NCBI GenBank assembly: GCA_944472135.2 | Contig: OX235267.1 | Span: 21,497,452-21,561,451, forward strand | DNA from: Trichobilharzia regenti | Taxonomy: Eukaryota > Platyhelminthes > Trematoda > Strigeidida > Schistosomatidae | Length of the DNA stretch: 64,000 nucleotides | Direction: 5' to 3' | Part shown: piece after piece, positions 23,489-35,981 of the stretch | How positions within the stretch are numbered: position 1 is the stretch's first letter | How the letters are laid out: every line of letters begins with the position of its first letter | Program-made: the position numbers and the translations under genes | Notes under the pieces: model-generated | Databases searched by the model: none | Told to the model about the DNA's origin: nothing | The model's input: the letters and a program-made list of their open reading frames with translations, nothing else

Positions 23489-24214
23489 AAGTTTAGGTGG
23501 AATTCATCAAACTACTGGTAACGAAGTCTGAGTAGGCACTCAATATGCAAAAGAATTTTTGTATGTCAAATGTAAAACTGCTCAGAAATTGTGGTCCTAT
23601 GACAGTAGTATAAGAGGTAGTAAAATAAGATAATCACACTGGAAGAAATAAGCCCTTTCTGATTTTTTTTGAAAATAAGTGAAAACAAAATATGGAGTTC
23701 AAGGGAAAGCTACAATCGATAATATAAGCTTATTCACTGTTCCAACCTCTTTTTCCGTCTAAATTGATATCACCTAGAAAACTGAACAAGCTTTTCATCT
23801 TAGTTTCTGAAGCATACATCGTAGACGTCACATCCGTGAATGAATTGCTATTTGGACTTTCAAAAATAGTTAGACTTCAAAGGTACTTGTGTGGGTTTGC
23901 CGATACAGTGTGAGCGTCATCTTATGCTATTACTGAACGAATGTTCTCATACTCGACCTGACTTACACAATAGTTAGCGAATTCTCTCTTGAAATTGTAC
24001 ACATCCACGAAGAAACTAGTTTCTGAGTGATTATTCAAACCAACAGGAAGCAGTCACTTAAACTTGTAGTTTTGTAATTTATTTGAAAGATGATTCTGTG
24101 CATTAGATTACATGGAATTGAGAAGGAATTTTCATACTTGCGTCAGTGACTCTACCTGGTATTTAGTGGATCAACTGTTAAGTCAAGGTTCTTCTACTAT
24201 GGTGAGTAATAATA

Positions 24215-24660
24215 TTGGGGTTTGAAGTAGAGGAAGGAAAGTCAGTCGATAAGGTTGTGAAACTGCATTAATTGAGATGGCTAAGGCATGTATTGGACAG
24301 GCTGAGTCATCGCCTCCTTCGATAGACAGAGTTAGTTGACATAGGATGGAGTTTGAAAAGGGTTAGGGGTGATCAAACCATAGATCTGGGATCAGTTCAT
24401 GTAGATTTTGACAGTTGGTATGAGCCATGCAGGGGGATGCATACTTCCCAGTTAGTATCCCCTCAGGATGCTAAGATCCAGTGGCTATAGACTGTTGGTG
24501 ATATGATTGAATATCGTTCTCAGTAGAAAATATGCATTTACTCCTTGTGATTTCGCAGATTTATTAGTACAGTCATTTTCTGCTTTTTTTCTCGTTTGTC
24601 TACTCCTGTGTGGTAAGTTGAACTACTGAACTTCTATGTAAAGTTCCCCGTTGAGACTCA
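24215..24660 (+). mobile_element. Old 3' fragment of an SR2-type RTE element
   Basis: Contains decayed matches to the C-terminal coding end of the SR2-type element: 'gttgtgaaactgcattaatt', 'cgcctccttcgatagaca', 'ctggctatagactgttgg'-like and the 3'-UTR stretch 'gttgaactactgaactt'. It has stops in all frames. It precedes the young full-length copy by a few hundred bases. Confidence 0.6.
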
Positions 24661-25260
24661 GTCAGTTAGTCTCTTATGACGATTAGTCGTAATCAGGGAA
24701 GTGATCACTTTTATCTAGTCAGCCAGTTGTGTTTTGAAATTTACATACTTTAAATTCTACATATAGCAGTATTTAGCTTGAAAAGGAGGAACACTGTACT
24801 AGCAGAATGGTTGCACATCAGTTTAATAATAACATAATGCAAAGTTTTTATATCAACCAACTTTTGGCAGTTACAGTATGGCCACGATAAAAGTGAGAGT
24901 TACGATTTCTAACAGGTTACAAACTTCATATATACACAGGGACTACCTAGCCTGTGATATGCTCTGATGGTGTTCTCGTGACTTTTGTTGCCAGATCTGC
25001 CAAGGGCGATGGGATAGTACGCGACCTAATGGTTGTGTGCAAGGTTTGAAGAAGGTTGTGTGCTATATGCATGCGCCTCACCCTGAAAATCTTTTATAGC
25101 CCGACCGAAAGCTGACACATTGACGTGGTGGTCGGGCTTGAACACCGCAATGATCTATTCAAGCTATACTGGCTGAGACTTATGTCTCTTGAGGTCCTAC
25201 CATGCCAGGCAGGTTGTTTGGATAGCGGTTAAACAAAAAGCAGCTACCCAATCCAACATC

Positions 25261-26517
25261 ATGTCCAATACAAAATCACAAAATTTCATGCCGGATCGGC
25301 CGTGGCCCGGATTAACAACGACCGCGCTTCCTGCTGCCGTGTCACAGGGCAGGAGTGATAAGTATGCTACTGAGACACACCAAACAAACAAGAACAAACA
25401 AAAACAGGCCGCGTGTGACCGGCCTCAAGCAGTTGTCCCCTGGGCTCTGCGGTCACGCAACCAACTTCCACGGTGTGGGCAGCCGGGAAGTAACAATCGC
25501 CCTCACAATCCGAAATGCACACGAAACCTCTCTATTACTCACTCATCTTTGTCTTCATCTTCATCTCTATCATCTTGCCTTCCTTCCACTGATGCAACTC
25601 CTCGACTTGATAGCTCTCCACTTCCTCTCCACTCTGCGTCCACTAAAAACGATGGAAGCCAAAAAACCACCACCGACAGCCTCTTAAAGCCGCGCCACCA
25701 ATTTCATATAGGAGCTCTTAATGTTAGGACACTTTGCCAAATAGGACAACAAGCATCACTAGCCAAGACCCTGGCATCCCGAGCCATTGATGTATGTTGT
25801 GTTTCAGAAACACGCATACAAGACCCAAGTGTGGTTATTCACCTAACCCCACCTGGCCAACAGGTTGAATCTGCAAAATTCACCTTGAGGGTGTCAGGAG
25901 ATGCCACAGCTAGTTCACGAGGATTAGCTGGCGTAGGGATAGCTTTGAGTACTAGGGCAGAAAAGACATTGCTTGACTGGATCCCGGTAGATAGCCGAAT
26001 GTGTGCTGTCCGTGTGAACGGATCAGTAAGAAGGAGAAAGGACTGCACTACTCGCCGATGCCTTTTCGTAATCTCCGCCTACGCCCCCACTGACTGCAGT
26101 TCAGATGAAACGAAGGATGAGTTCTACCAAAAGCTGTCTAGTTTGGTGCGAAAGGCTAAACGCTCAGACATAGTCGTTCTAGCTGGTGACTTTAACGCTC
26201 AAGTAGGGAAATTGTGTCAATCTGAGAAGGATGTCGGTGGCACCTATGGAGTTCCGTGCCAGCGAACCGACAACGGTGACCGTCTCCTACAGTTCTGTTC
26301 TGATAATCATTTGTTTCTTGTAAGCACTAACTTCAAACACAAGGAGAGACACTGTTTGACTTGGAGACCCCCTTCATCAAACCAACGCTGGACACAAATA
26401 GACCACATAGCAATAAGCTATCGTTGGCGTGGGTCGGTAGGAGATTGTCGCTCCTTCTGGAACACGTGTGTAGATACCGACCATGCACTGGTCCGCGCTC
26501 GGTGTGCTTACGACTGA
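25261..26517 (+). pseudogene. SR2-type element: apurinic-like endonuclease domain
   Basis: The frame from the first in-frame ATG (25261) has a low-complexity Ser-rich leader, then an exonuclease-endonuclease-phosphatase fold. Its marks are 'GALNVRTLCQIG', 'VCCVSETRIQD' (catalytic Glu), 'VVLAGDFNAQVG' (Asp/Asn pair), 'RWTQIDHIAI' and 'DTDHALVRA' (catalytic Asp-His). It nicks target DNA for target-primed reverse transcription. The frame stops at 26517 because one base is missing near 26500. The RT continues in the next frame ('VCLRLNGRRKQ'). Confidence 0.85.
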
Positions 26518-28688
26518 ACGGACGTAGGAAACAGCTGGCGGTAAAACCATCACGTCCCCAGCTCGATCAGGAAACTAAATCCGTATTTGAGGAAGAACTA
26601 GCTAAACACATATCTGTGTTCGACAGCTGTGCTCACCCTGAAGAAGCTTGGAAAAATATCCAGGCAGCCATAGATACAGCTGTAAAAGCTGTGAATAAGG
26701 TAAACCCAAAGGTGAGTAAAAACCACTGGATCTCCACCGCCTCATCCGAACTGATAGATGCTAGAAGACTTATTCCGGCGAGCTCCGAATTCAATGAGGA
26801 GCGAAAGCTGCACAAGAGGAAACTTACGAAAAGTCTCCGCAAGGACCGTGAACAGTGGTGGGCGACAAAAGCCAAAGAGATGGAGAAAGCTTCGAGGATA
26901 GGCAACACCAGGCAACTCTTTAGACTCATCAGGGAAACGGGTGGGAGAAGACAAATCATCAGTGAGACAATCTCGGAAAAAAATGGCACTATAATTAGCT
27001 CCCAGGATAGACGACTGGATCGTTGGAAAGAGCATTATGAGGAGCAGTTTAATTGGCCCACAGCCACGCTCAACCTTCCGAGCATCCAACACCTCCCTGA
27101 ATGGGATATAAACACAGGTCCTCCGTCACTAACTGAGGTTACTAAAGCTGTCACCAATCTGAAACTAGGCAAAGCAGCGGGACCTGATGGAATGACTCCA
27201 GAGGTATTTAAGTACGGTGGAGACAGCTTACTGTCTGCATTAACTGAGGTACTAGGCAGCGTCTGGGAATCAGAAGAAGTCCCATCGGGTTGGTGTAAGT
27301 CACTGATTATCCCCATATACAAGAAGGGAGACAAGTCTTCCTGTGATAATCACAGAGGGATTAGCTTGACTAATATAGTATCTAAAGTCTTAGGCTCAAT
27401 AATCATGCGTAGACTGAGTGGTGCTCGGGAGGCACAAACACGAGAGAGCCAGGCAGGCTTTAGACCAGGAAGAGGGTGTATTGATCATATCTTCACCCTC
27501 CGACAGATTCTAGAACATAGGCATTCCTACCGGCGTCCAACAGTCATTATATTTCTTGACCTAAAGGCAGCATTCGACTCTGTCGATCGAGAAGTTCTCT
27601 GGAGATGCTTGGCTGTAAAGGGAATTCCGAGAAAATATATTGCACTGATTAAGGCACTCTACTCGTACTCATACAGCCAGGTGAGGGCTTACGGCGAGCT
27701 GTCATCTGAACTGATGACGACCAGTGGTGTCCGTCAAGGATGCCCATTATCCCTTTTTCTATTCAACTTCATCATAGATGTGTTAATGGACTTAACCCTA
27801 GGTGACTTCAGCGACTCAGGGATTGACTTGCTACCAGGGAATAATCTCGTTGACTTGGAATATGCAGACGATATAGTCCTTCTAGGCGAAGACGCTGACG
27901 AAATGCAGAGTCTTCTAAACACCTTGAGCCGCAATCTACGAATGTTTGGCATGCGATTCGCTCCCGCCAAATGCAAGATGATGTTACAGGACTGGACTAC
28001 ATCGACGCCTAGTTTAAAAATAGGAAGTGAAGTGGTAGAGCACGTTGACCGCTTCACTTATTTGGGAAGTACCATCAGCCCCAACGGGTTGATCTCTGAC
28101 GAAATCTCAGCACGAATACAGGGGGCTCGTTTCGCATTTGCCAGTTTACGCCGACTCTGGCGTAGACGAGATGTTCGACTATCGACCAAAGGGCGGGTGT
28201 ACTGCTCATCAGTCCGCTCCGTCCTCCTTTATGGTTGTGAGACCTGGCCACTGAGAGTGGAAGACATGAAAAGACTAGCTGTCTTTGATCATAGGTGCCT
28301 GCGCTCTATTTCCCGTGTAAAGTGGCATAATAAGGTGAGCAACATTGAGGTTAGGCGTCGAGTTCTAGGTAAACAGGGGAAATCAATCGACGAAGTCGTG
28401 AAGCTACAAAGACTGAGATGGTTAGGACATGTGTTACGTATGCCAAGCCATCGCCTCCCTCGACGAGCTATGTTAGCGGATATAGGGTCAGGCTGGAAAA
28501 AAGCTAGCGGCGGTCAAACAAAAACTTGGCATCAGTCAATGAAATCCACAACAGTTGGTCTAAGCCACGTAGAAAGGTGTAGACTTCCAGGCTGGGGTCC
28601 TCGGGACGGTAAAAATCTATGGTTGGAAACAATTGGTGACATGGCTCAAAACCGTTCTCAGTGGCGCAGATGCATCCACTCCCTGTGA
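26500..28688 (+). pseudogene. SR2-type element: reverse transcriptase and C-terminal domain
   Basis: Uninterrupted for more than 720 codons: 'LKLGKAAGPDGMTPE', 'QTRESQAGFRPGRGCIDHIF', motif A 'FLDLKAAFDSVDRE', motif B 'TTSGVRQGCPLSLFLF', motif C 'LEYADDIVLLGED', then 'VRSVLLYGCETWPLRV' and 'RLRWLGHVLRMPSHRLPRR'. It shares one ancestral polyprotein with the endonuclease at 25261-26517 and is separated only by a one-base shift. No other disruption is visible, so this is the youngest LINE in the window along with the CR1. Confidence 0.9.
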
Positions 28689-28888
28689 CTTATGATCTTC
28701 AATGAAACTGTTTTGTTTTTCTTTATTACTCCTTTGTCTCACACCTCTGCTCACTGTTTCTATTATGCTTTTCTTGTACTTTCTTCTCTTGCTTCGCGTG
28801 CTACACGGAGTGTGGCGACTTGAACTTCCGCACATTTGTGCAAAGTTCTATGTCGAAAACAGACAGACAGACAGACATATACATCACC

Positions 28889-29773
28889 TTGGACTGTGAA
28901 GCGTCATCAAGTAGGAGGGTGGACATCGCATACTGAAACAGTTTCACTTATAATACTCTTCATTGGTGTATTCTATTGACTTGCAGGAGATCGAACTAGG
29001 GACTCTAATACATCATTTGAAAATATCAGCAACTAGTTGGAAGTCCAGCAGTTTATATTAGTATGCCTAGTTAATTTGTGGAATAACACAACTGTAATCC
29101 AATATTGTCAGTGCATCACTGTTTTTATACTCAAATTAATTCACATGTAAATCATGAGTGAGCATCAGAACTACATAAAGTCTATCTAGTCACTACTAAG
29201 CATTAGATTATTTATCTACATTAAATATAAGAAGGAAATACACAGAACGCAAAGTGGTTATAAGCAAAGATTGACAGAAACCATTGAACTCTTAAAAATC
29301 AAGCAAACAATTGAGTCATTTCAGCTTTAAACACTTCCACGTTAGACTTTCCAAAGTGGTCAGTGGAATCATACAAATACAATGTGAAGACAATTTTCTC
29401 ACACATAGCATCTAGTAATTATCTTATTTTTATCACTAATAAGCGATTTTTGATTTGTATACCTTAAACCCTGATGATCTTAAAGTTGAGAACGTAGAAC
29501 GTAAGTGTTTGTAGGTGTGTATTCGTGAAGAAAGATGAACCATCCAATAGTTTTAAAAATATACAATGGTTGTGAAGTTGATTTCGCCTAGTTAAGACAA
29601 CCAACTCCTCACAAACATCTGCCACCTACAAATACGAAGAATGAAGTGTGAATTCAAAGTTTATTTCAAACAATGATTATCCTCTTTTAATAAGACTATA
29701 AGTTTCCAGACCGTAGGTGTTACGAACTTCCTAGAATAATTTGAGCGCCGAGTCAGATTGATCTATCATTCAA
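28889..29773. other. No recognisable feature
   Basis: Nothing is identified. Confidence 0.4.
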
Positions 29774-29806
29774 CAGATGAAACTGTGGCTTACACAGCGA
29801 AACGTA
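29774..29806 (+). ncRNA. Hammerhead-like motif
   Basis: CAGATGA (six of seven core bases; U4 is A), AA, a perfect CTGTG..CACAG hairpin, CGAAA and the triplet GTA. The arrangement is correct for a hammerhead, but helix I is not evident. It could be the end of a lost PLE arm. Confidence 0.35.
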
Positions 29807-30989
29807 CAGAAAAATCTCGTTTTGAATTTCTTCACACGCTGGGATTAATTTTAATAATTTACAATGATTATCCTCCGTCTATATTCTAAAAGAGACTGAT
29901 TATATTTCTGTTCAGATGAGTCAAAGTGATTTTTGCATAGAACTACATACTACTGTTGTATATCGCTCATATCAACCAGTGTAGGGCCTGGTAACCAGAC
30001 CAAGAGAAGCAGTATTAAAACTTAAATAATATATCTGCATCTCAGTTTTATGGCATAGGTGCACGATTAACAGTTTGCACACATACACTAGTAATCTAGA
30101 AAAGCTTAGATTAGATTTCATATAATTTATTTTACAAGTAGACATTGCTGAAGGTTTTTAAATTCACATTTTTTTCATTTTTATAGTAATCATACTAATG
30201 GTAATAGATCTGTGCACTGATCAATAAAAGGTAGTACATACGTAATTCCTTTTCAGTCGAATTACAAGGTCATTATTGGTTAACAGTAAACAATCAATAA
30301 ATAATCAGACAAATATGTGACTTATGTACAATTTTCACTGGCTTCATTTCATGCTAATACATTAAAGGACGATAAGAAGAGTTAAAGTAGTTTTAACTAT
30401 TCCAGCTAGTTATGATTCTGAGAATTATTATTGTGCAATAAGAGGTAAATATTGCCAAAGCCTGAATTAAGGTTGTTTGTCAATTCGTTCTTTTTAAAAT
30501 GATAACTCTGTAATAACATGTTTCGCCGGTTACATGTACTTCTTACCAGAGCGTGTCTGGATTAAATATATTCAGTGACTAAGGGTTTTCTTGACTTTCG
30601 TAAGACGAAGTATCTTAGTGAGTAAATGCTGAAGAAAATCTTTTCAGCCTTCATTGATATTCAGTATTAACACCGGTCTTAAAGTTCTATGAGTTCTACG
30701 AATTGATCAAGCGGCTTGGATAGATCAAGAAACCTTCACAAGGCATTATTAAAGCCTTTAAGCTGACTAACTAACTAACTACTGAATACTAATCTATTTA
30801 TGTTTGGTTAATTAGCGTAATGAAAAACGAACAGATGAAAAAAAACACTAGTGAAACTGAGAATGAATTAATCATCAATTCTTGGAGTTGTTCATCTGGA
30901 GGACTACTGTCCAATGCCAACAAGAAAGAAACTGTAGTTGAGTGAGATTTCCCACAGTACTGATTTCAGATCAATATGAATCAAAATCG
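29807..30989. other. Mostly unassigned
   Basis: No gene is recognised. The last about 100 bp may already belong to the worn type-D LINE that follows. Confidence 0.4.
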
Positions 30990-31490
30990 AGAAAGCAAGG
31001 TAGACTTTCATCATTCTGAAATCAGTCTGGGAATCTAATGCAATCAGCATAAACAACAAAATTCCTATTTTCAACAAAAAACGTTAAGTCAATTTATGCT
31101 TCTATGTGGGTCAGAAACTTGGCGTGCACATCAGGAAAATGATTTCCAGCAGGCTACTTCAGACTTTAATGAACAGCTGCCTTTTCTTGCTCCATATTGA
31201 AGATGGCCAGAAAAAATTAGCAGCAGGAAACTCTGGGGACGGGTCAATCAAGAACGTATCGCTCAACAAATATGTGGAAGAAAGACACTGAGAAGACCGT
31301 TAGGTGACATCGCGCGTCACACCCTCAAGTGGGAACCGATGAGTTAGGCAGCCAATCGTGACATGGAGGAGATGAAGCTTTATGGGCAACCATGGGGCCA
31401 ACCGAAGACGACTGTAGAGAACAGGAATAAGTGGAGATGTGCTGTTGAAGCCTTATGTTCCACTCAGAGCCCGAGGGAATAATAATAGAA
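30990..31490 (+). pseudogene. Worn type-D LINE, RT C-terminus and 3' end
   Basis: 'gtcagaaacttgg' (SETW), 'agatggccagaaaaaattagc' with 'RWPEKISSRKLWG', 'RRPLGDIA', 'DMEEM' and a tail 'gagggaataataat' follow the type-D element at 17330-17700 in order, with stops between. The (AAT) tail ends near 31490. Confidence 0.65.
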
Positions 31491-32639
31491 ACGATATCTT
31501 AGTGGACAGATATCAATATAAAGTGTGGAATAGCCAGCAACGTCGTATGATTTTGTTTTAAGTACTGATCTAATGATTTGAGCTCGTGGTCACTAGGCTA
31601 GGAGACTGTGCGTAACATGACAAACATTTCATTATTATTATCGAGCTAGAGGAAATAAGGTGGGAGCCCCATTTCATCTAGTTTTTGAGTTTGTTTACAT
31701 TCGTTAGATGGATGTGTTTCCACAACTGAAGGAACTTAGTCATCAATGCATAATAACGGCAAATATTCCAGACAGATGTTGAAATACAGACATCACGTGA
31801 GCTCTTAAATTTACCTAACTTACAAGAGTAGTAATCCTCGGGTAAATATTGCCTTGAAACGAAGTTATTCAAAAGTTGATTGTTTGTGTTAAAAGTAAAA
31901 CTAGTTTGTTATCAATTTCTACTCTTACCGGTCAACTTCGAATGACATGAAATTTCCCGAATGAAGGGGATTTAAAATATTATCTTCTGAAGACCTCAAG
32001 TAAAAAAGGTGAATCTTCAAAATACTCCTACTTGTACCACTGTAGAGGCTTTAACTGAAAACTAGTCTAAATAATAGTTTCGAGTTGTAAGTTATCACAT
32101 GTTGATTACCTCACACAATTCAGACGTTATGCTACTTGATTTAAATGGATGACAGATGAAGTCTGGTTAAGGAAAAAACAATTTCTGAATTTTTCATAAT
32201 TCTGAAGTCAAGCACTTCGATAGAATTTTTTTAGTTGTATAATGGGTCAGTGACAGTAGGTAAGTGTAAAAATACGGTCGAGTTAGAGAAGAAGTGGATA
32301 TTTTCGAAGACTGAAAATTTCTAACCTCTCCTCCCCAGAATAGTCCTTGTGATCATTAACGCCACTACGTGCCTTTCGATTGGCAGCATGACTTCATTCT
32401 GTGACCAACGTTACGGCAAAGGTTACTTCACTCAGCTCTTCTTAGTCAATCGACCTTTGTGATACGACATAATCTAAAGGGACAGTCGTATCAATGAATG
32501 CATCCCGTTGACTCATTAGAATCTGCAAGCCGACAGAAACAACAAAATAACACTTGTCAGCGGACACTACAGCTACTGCTGGAAGCGACTTATTATCGCA
32601 TGTTAAACGAACATACTTGTTTGGTCTCAAGTCAGATTA
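31491..32639. other. No recognisable feature
   Basis: Nothing is identified. Confidence 0.4.
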
Positions 32640-32815
32640 GAACCGCTGAAGACCAGTGAGTAGTAGAAGGCTGTCTCTTCCTATCCTAGGGCTCCTCAGA
32701 AGTACACACGCTTTACCCTCACAGGGTCGGAACCAGGGCCTTCAGATTACGAAGAAATCCTGCTGACTGCCATTTCGCTATATGCAGCACCATCACCAGT
32801 TAGTTGAGCAGTAAG
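32640..32815 (-). repeat. Worn type-2 ribozyme SINE
   Basis: Minus strand reads 'cgtaatctgaaggccctgg' and then CTGAGGAG with 'ccctaggataggaagagaca', matching in order the 1-165 copy (CTGAAGAG..TAGGACGAAACA in its relatives). The CGAAA step is mutated, so it is inactive. Confidence 0.5.
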
Positions 32816-32917
32816 TCACAGTTTGTAAATGATGACTGTTATTTTATGATTATTCAAAAATTTCATCCATTCACTGATTGTTTCTACAAACATCTTTGTT
32901 GTTTTTCTTTATCATAG

Positions 32918-33022
32918 GTATTCAGAAAGGCATATATGGATATGAAAAACAAGTTAATTCAACCGACACAATTTGTGAGAAAGAAACGCGATAATCCGAC
33001 AGAAGATGAAGCATACATTTGA
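32918..33022 (+). CDS. Candidate terminal coding exon of a plus-strand gene
   Basis: A strong acceptor (pyrimidine-rich 'tttttctttatcatag' before G at 32918) is followed by a 34-codon open frame to TGA at 33020-33022. It is rich in charged residues ('MDMKNKLIQPTQF', 'KKRDNPTEDEAYI'). AATAAA follows at 33065-33070. In the phase required by the exon at 15747-15930 a second frame is open for 25 codons ('SIQKGIYGYEKQV') to TAA at 32992-32994. I cannot say which is used. The tail-to-tail distance to the UPRT stop is about 2 kb. Confidence 0.5.
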   Translation, partial: VFRKAYMDMKNKLIQPTQFVRKKRDNPTEDEAYI

Positions 33023-33064
33023 ATATTATTATTTTGTTGAATTAAAGAGTAAGAGTAAAAAGAC

Positions 33065-33070
33065 AATAAA
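33065..33070 (+). promoter_or_regulatory. Poly(A) signal AATAAA
   Basis: It lies 43 bases after the TGA of the candidate terminal exon, in AT-rich sequence. Confidence 0.5.
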
Positions 33071-33794
33071 CATTGAACGTTGCTTTTAAATTCAAATATA
33101 GTTTTCATAGCAAATAAATATTACAGGATAGATTTTATTACGAAGAGATATTAACTTTGGAACCTATCAAGGTTAGGTTTCAGAACTAGCAAGCTACAAT
33201 TCAACATCTTGTTTCAGGACTTAAGCATACACTGTAATTTACGAGGGAGCATACAAACATTGCACTGATTAGTCTGAATGTTTAAACGCATGCCCGAAAT
33301 CCCAACAAGCAAGATAACACCACAATGAAGCAGTATCATTCTGTCTAGCAAAATTAACACACAATAGTTAATCAATGGTGGTATTTGTGCCGTACTTTCT
33401 TAATTCGAAGACCCATTGACCAGTTATTTCACCTTAGCTTGAAACTATTGAGGAGTGCTCATCTGCAACTCAATAAGAAACGGAGTCATAGACCCCAGGA
33501 CCTTCACACATACAAGTTTTGTCAGTCTACAAGTCATCCTTATCCCACTCTAATATTACCAGTGAATGATAGTCCAAAAACCTGATTCAATTGACTCTAC
33601 TAATTATAGACTCTTGTTAAGACAGCAAGTTCAGTTACTCGATGATGATACTAGACGGTAGCCATGCTAAGTTAGAGATACATAAAAGTCCACTAGATTC
33701 TAATCTAGTAAGTAAATCCATTGACAGATTTGACAGTAATGGAGTAGACGACCTGTGAGGATGACAGTTTACACTGATGAATAACTGAGTTTTG
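33071..33794. other. Unassigned DNA downstream of the plus-strand gene
   Basis: Nothing is identified. Confidence 0.35.
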
Positions 33795-34330
33795 TACAGA
33801 AGTGCAGCAGTTCAACTTGCCACATTCCATTTAGCACACAAAGGTAGAGAGAAGAAAACAAACCAATAGAAAAGCACAAGAAAATCAACAATAATATGGA
33901 AAAGCATGAGGACTTAATGGATAAGGCAGACTACAAAGAGTGAATGCATCCGCGCTACTGTGAACGCTTTTGAACCATATCACCAACAATCTAAAGCCAT
34001 TGTTTCCTAGCATGTCGACGAGCCCAGTCAGGCAGTCTACACCTCCTTACGTGACTGGCTCAAAACTGCGTGGATTGAAAGCAGGTTTTTGTTTGACAAC
34101 CCCTAAATCTTTAAGAATCTAATCCCATGTTAGTTAACATTGCTAATCGAAGAAGGTGGTGGCTGGACATGCGTAACACGTCGTGTCCCAGTCATGTCAA
34201 TCGATACAGTTTCGTAATCTCATCGATTGACTTACTCTTCACTTACCTAACACTTAACACGCCTAACCTCAATATCATTCGCCATATTATACCACTTAAC
34301 CACGGGAGGCAGAACGCAAACATTTATGGT
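33795..34330 (-). pseudogene. Old 3' fragment of an SR2-type element
   Basis: The minus strand holds worn versions of the SR2 C-terminal stretch ('ctaagatttagggg', 'agccagtcacgtaaggagg', 'caatggctttagattgttgg'), and the 3' end 'ggaatgtggcaagttgaac' lies at about 33815-33830. There are many stops. Confidence 0.6.
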
Positions 34331-35019
34331 TAAAAGAAACACAGTAAGTCTTCTTCGTTGATGAAAAGTCCCAAGTTAGGACGAAGCAGCTGTTCAGGGT
34401 TTCCTGGTTTTTTGATGATCTCTCTACAACTGATGTTAGTTCGTGACGAAATCCACGTTGAGATACAAAATAGGTTGTCGATTCTAAATTATACAATATA
34501 TTACCCTGGTCTGTTTTGATAGCAGCATACTTTGCTGCTTGAAATTTAAAGTAAGCGATCTACGTTAGTGCAAAAAAATGTGCAGTGTGATGACAGAATT
34601 CTCCGAGATAACTAAGTTTATTCAAAATTTATACACATTGAGAAAAGAAGAACAAAGGGAAATCAATAACAATAATATTAAGTTTCTATATACTTCATTA
34701 TTTCATATACACGCACATATACATACATACACACCCATGTACATTATCAAAATGGTTAGTTTTCTCTTCTTCTTCTTTGACATGATTCACAATGACCACA
34801 CGTCAACCGAATTCAGCGTGAAATGACACCGGAAATACGGGCATATTTCAAAACTAGTATACAATGAAGTTAATGAAATATATAATGCGTACGAGAAACA
34901 AAAAAGAATTCAAAGACAGAGGAGAGTATAGAGACATGTTGACGAGGAGATATAAAACAAATCATGAAGAAAAGAAAATAAGTAAAATATTTCTAAAAAA
35001 AATCAACGAAAATTTAAAG
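34331..35019 (-). other. UPRT 3' untranslated region and downstream
   Basis: The region just below the UPRT stop codon. A minus-strand AATAAA (plus strand tttatt at 34617-34622) would give a 3' UTR of about 400 bases. There is a short 'cacacatgt'-rich run near 34710-34740. Confidence 0.4.
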
Positions 35020-35126
35020 TTAAGAAGTACCAAAATATCGCTGACCAAAATGACTTGGTACAATTGGATGAATTTCTGAGGTGACAACTCTTAATGCTGG
35101 ATTACGTGTTAAAATATTGACAAGAC
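35020..35126 (-). CDS. UPRT: UPRT exon 6 (last)
   Basis: 107 bases. The acceptor is 'ccatctacag'. The first two bases finish a Ser codon begun in the previous exon. Product 'SLVNILTRNPALRVV' and 'TSEIHPIVPSHFGQRYFGTS', then TAA at 35020-35022. The final residues are the conserved C-terminal uracil-binding segment of the family, with Ser where Asp is usual. The preceding intron is 6.2 kb and holds the nested fold-back element and a worn type-D LINE. Confidence 0.9.
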
Positions 35127-35981
35127 CTGTAGATGGAAGAAAAACAGAACTTAGATAAGACTATTTTATTACGGTAATACAGTAACAAAACCGCGGGGTT
35201 GTGAAACTTTGAGAAGTAATAAACATTGTGCTCGAGATACGAACAATTGAGTGCCAACTGGTGAGAACTATTGTATATCAGGTTAGACAAATTAATTACT
35301 GAGAAATGTATAACTTTCTAGTGGAAATGATTATAAGACATTATTATTTATTGTTCACTTGGACTCCGGGTGGGATCTGGGGCTTAAGCAACACATCCCC
35401 ACTTCAACCTGTTCTCTCTAATCCTTTTTAGTCGGCTCCACGATTGTTTATAAGCTCTCATTCTCTTCTCATACGATTTCCTCCATGTCATCCTCGTACA
35501 CCCGACTCGTCGTCTCCTGTTCGAGGGCTTAGCAGGCGATGTCGCTTAACGGTTTCTTTAGCGTATGTTCAATCCATCTCAATTTTCTTCGGCATATTTG
35601 TTGAATGATGGGTTTATGGTTGGTTCATTCCCAGAGATTTTATTGCTAATCTCTTCTGACGATCTTATCTTGCGTATGGAACAATGGCAGCCGTTGATCA
35701 AATTCAGCGGTCTGTTGGAAATACTTTTTGAGATGCATGAGCCAAGTCCCTCAACTCTATATAGCAGCACTGGTTTGACATTGGTGTTGGAAATCTAAAT
35801 CTTCTCTATGCTTAGTGCAAGATACGGAGTGTATTTTCGAAATTATACTGTTATGCTTGCTTAGCTAACTAGAGATTGCGTACGAACAACCGAATACAAC
35901 ACAACAGTATGCCAAAAGACGAAGGAACCTGACCACATGCCTTCAGCTGGGTGTAGTAGATTTCCAGACTGATTACAGATT

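Larger units (their letters stand above)
24937..28876 (+). mobile_element. Nearly full-length SR2-type RTE non-LTR retrotransposon (subfamily A)
   Basis: Endonuclease and RT frames cover 25261-28688, followed by a short 3' UTR ending in (ACAG)n at about 28859-28876. A 7-bp direct repeat 'atataca' at 24930-24936 and 28877-28883 suggests the boundaries and gives a length of about 3.94 kb, close to the reported size of SR2/SjR2 elements. The 5' boundary is tentative because the TSD is short and AT-rich. Confidence 0.8.

Noticed and set aside
25197..25397. Antisense ORFs over the LINE and PLE coding regions
   Set aside because: They mirror the real RT and endonuclease frames and carry no independent motif.
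30520..30565. Hammerhead on the minus strand near a CGAAAC string
   Set aside because: No CUGANGA-like strand at the right distance and no helix II hairpin.
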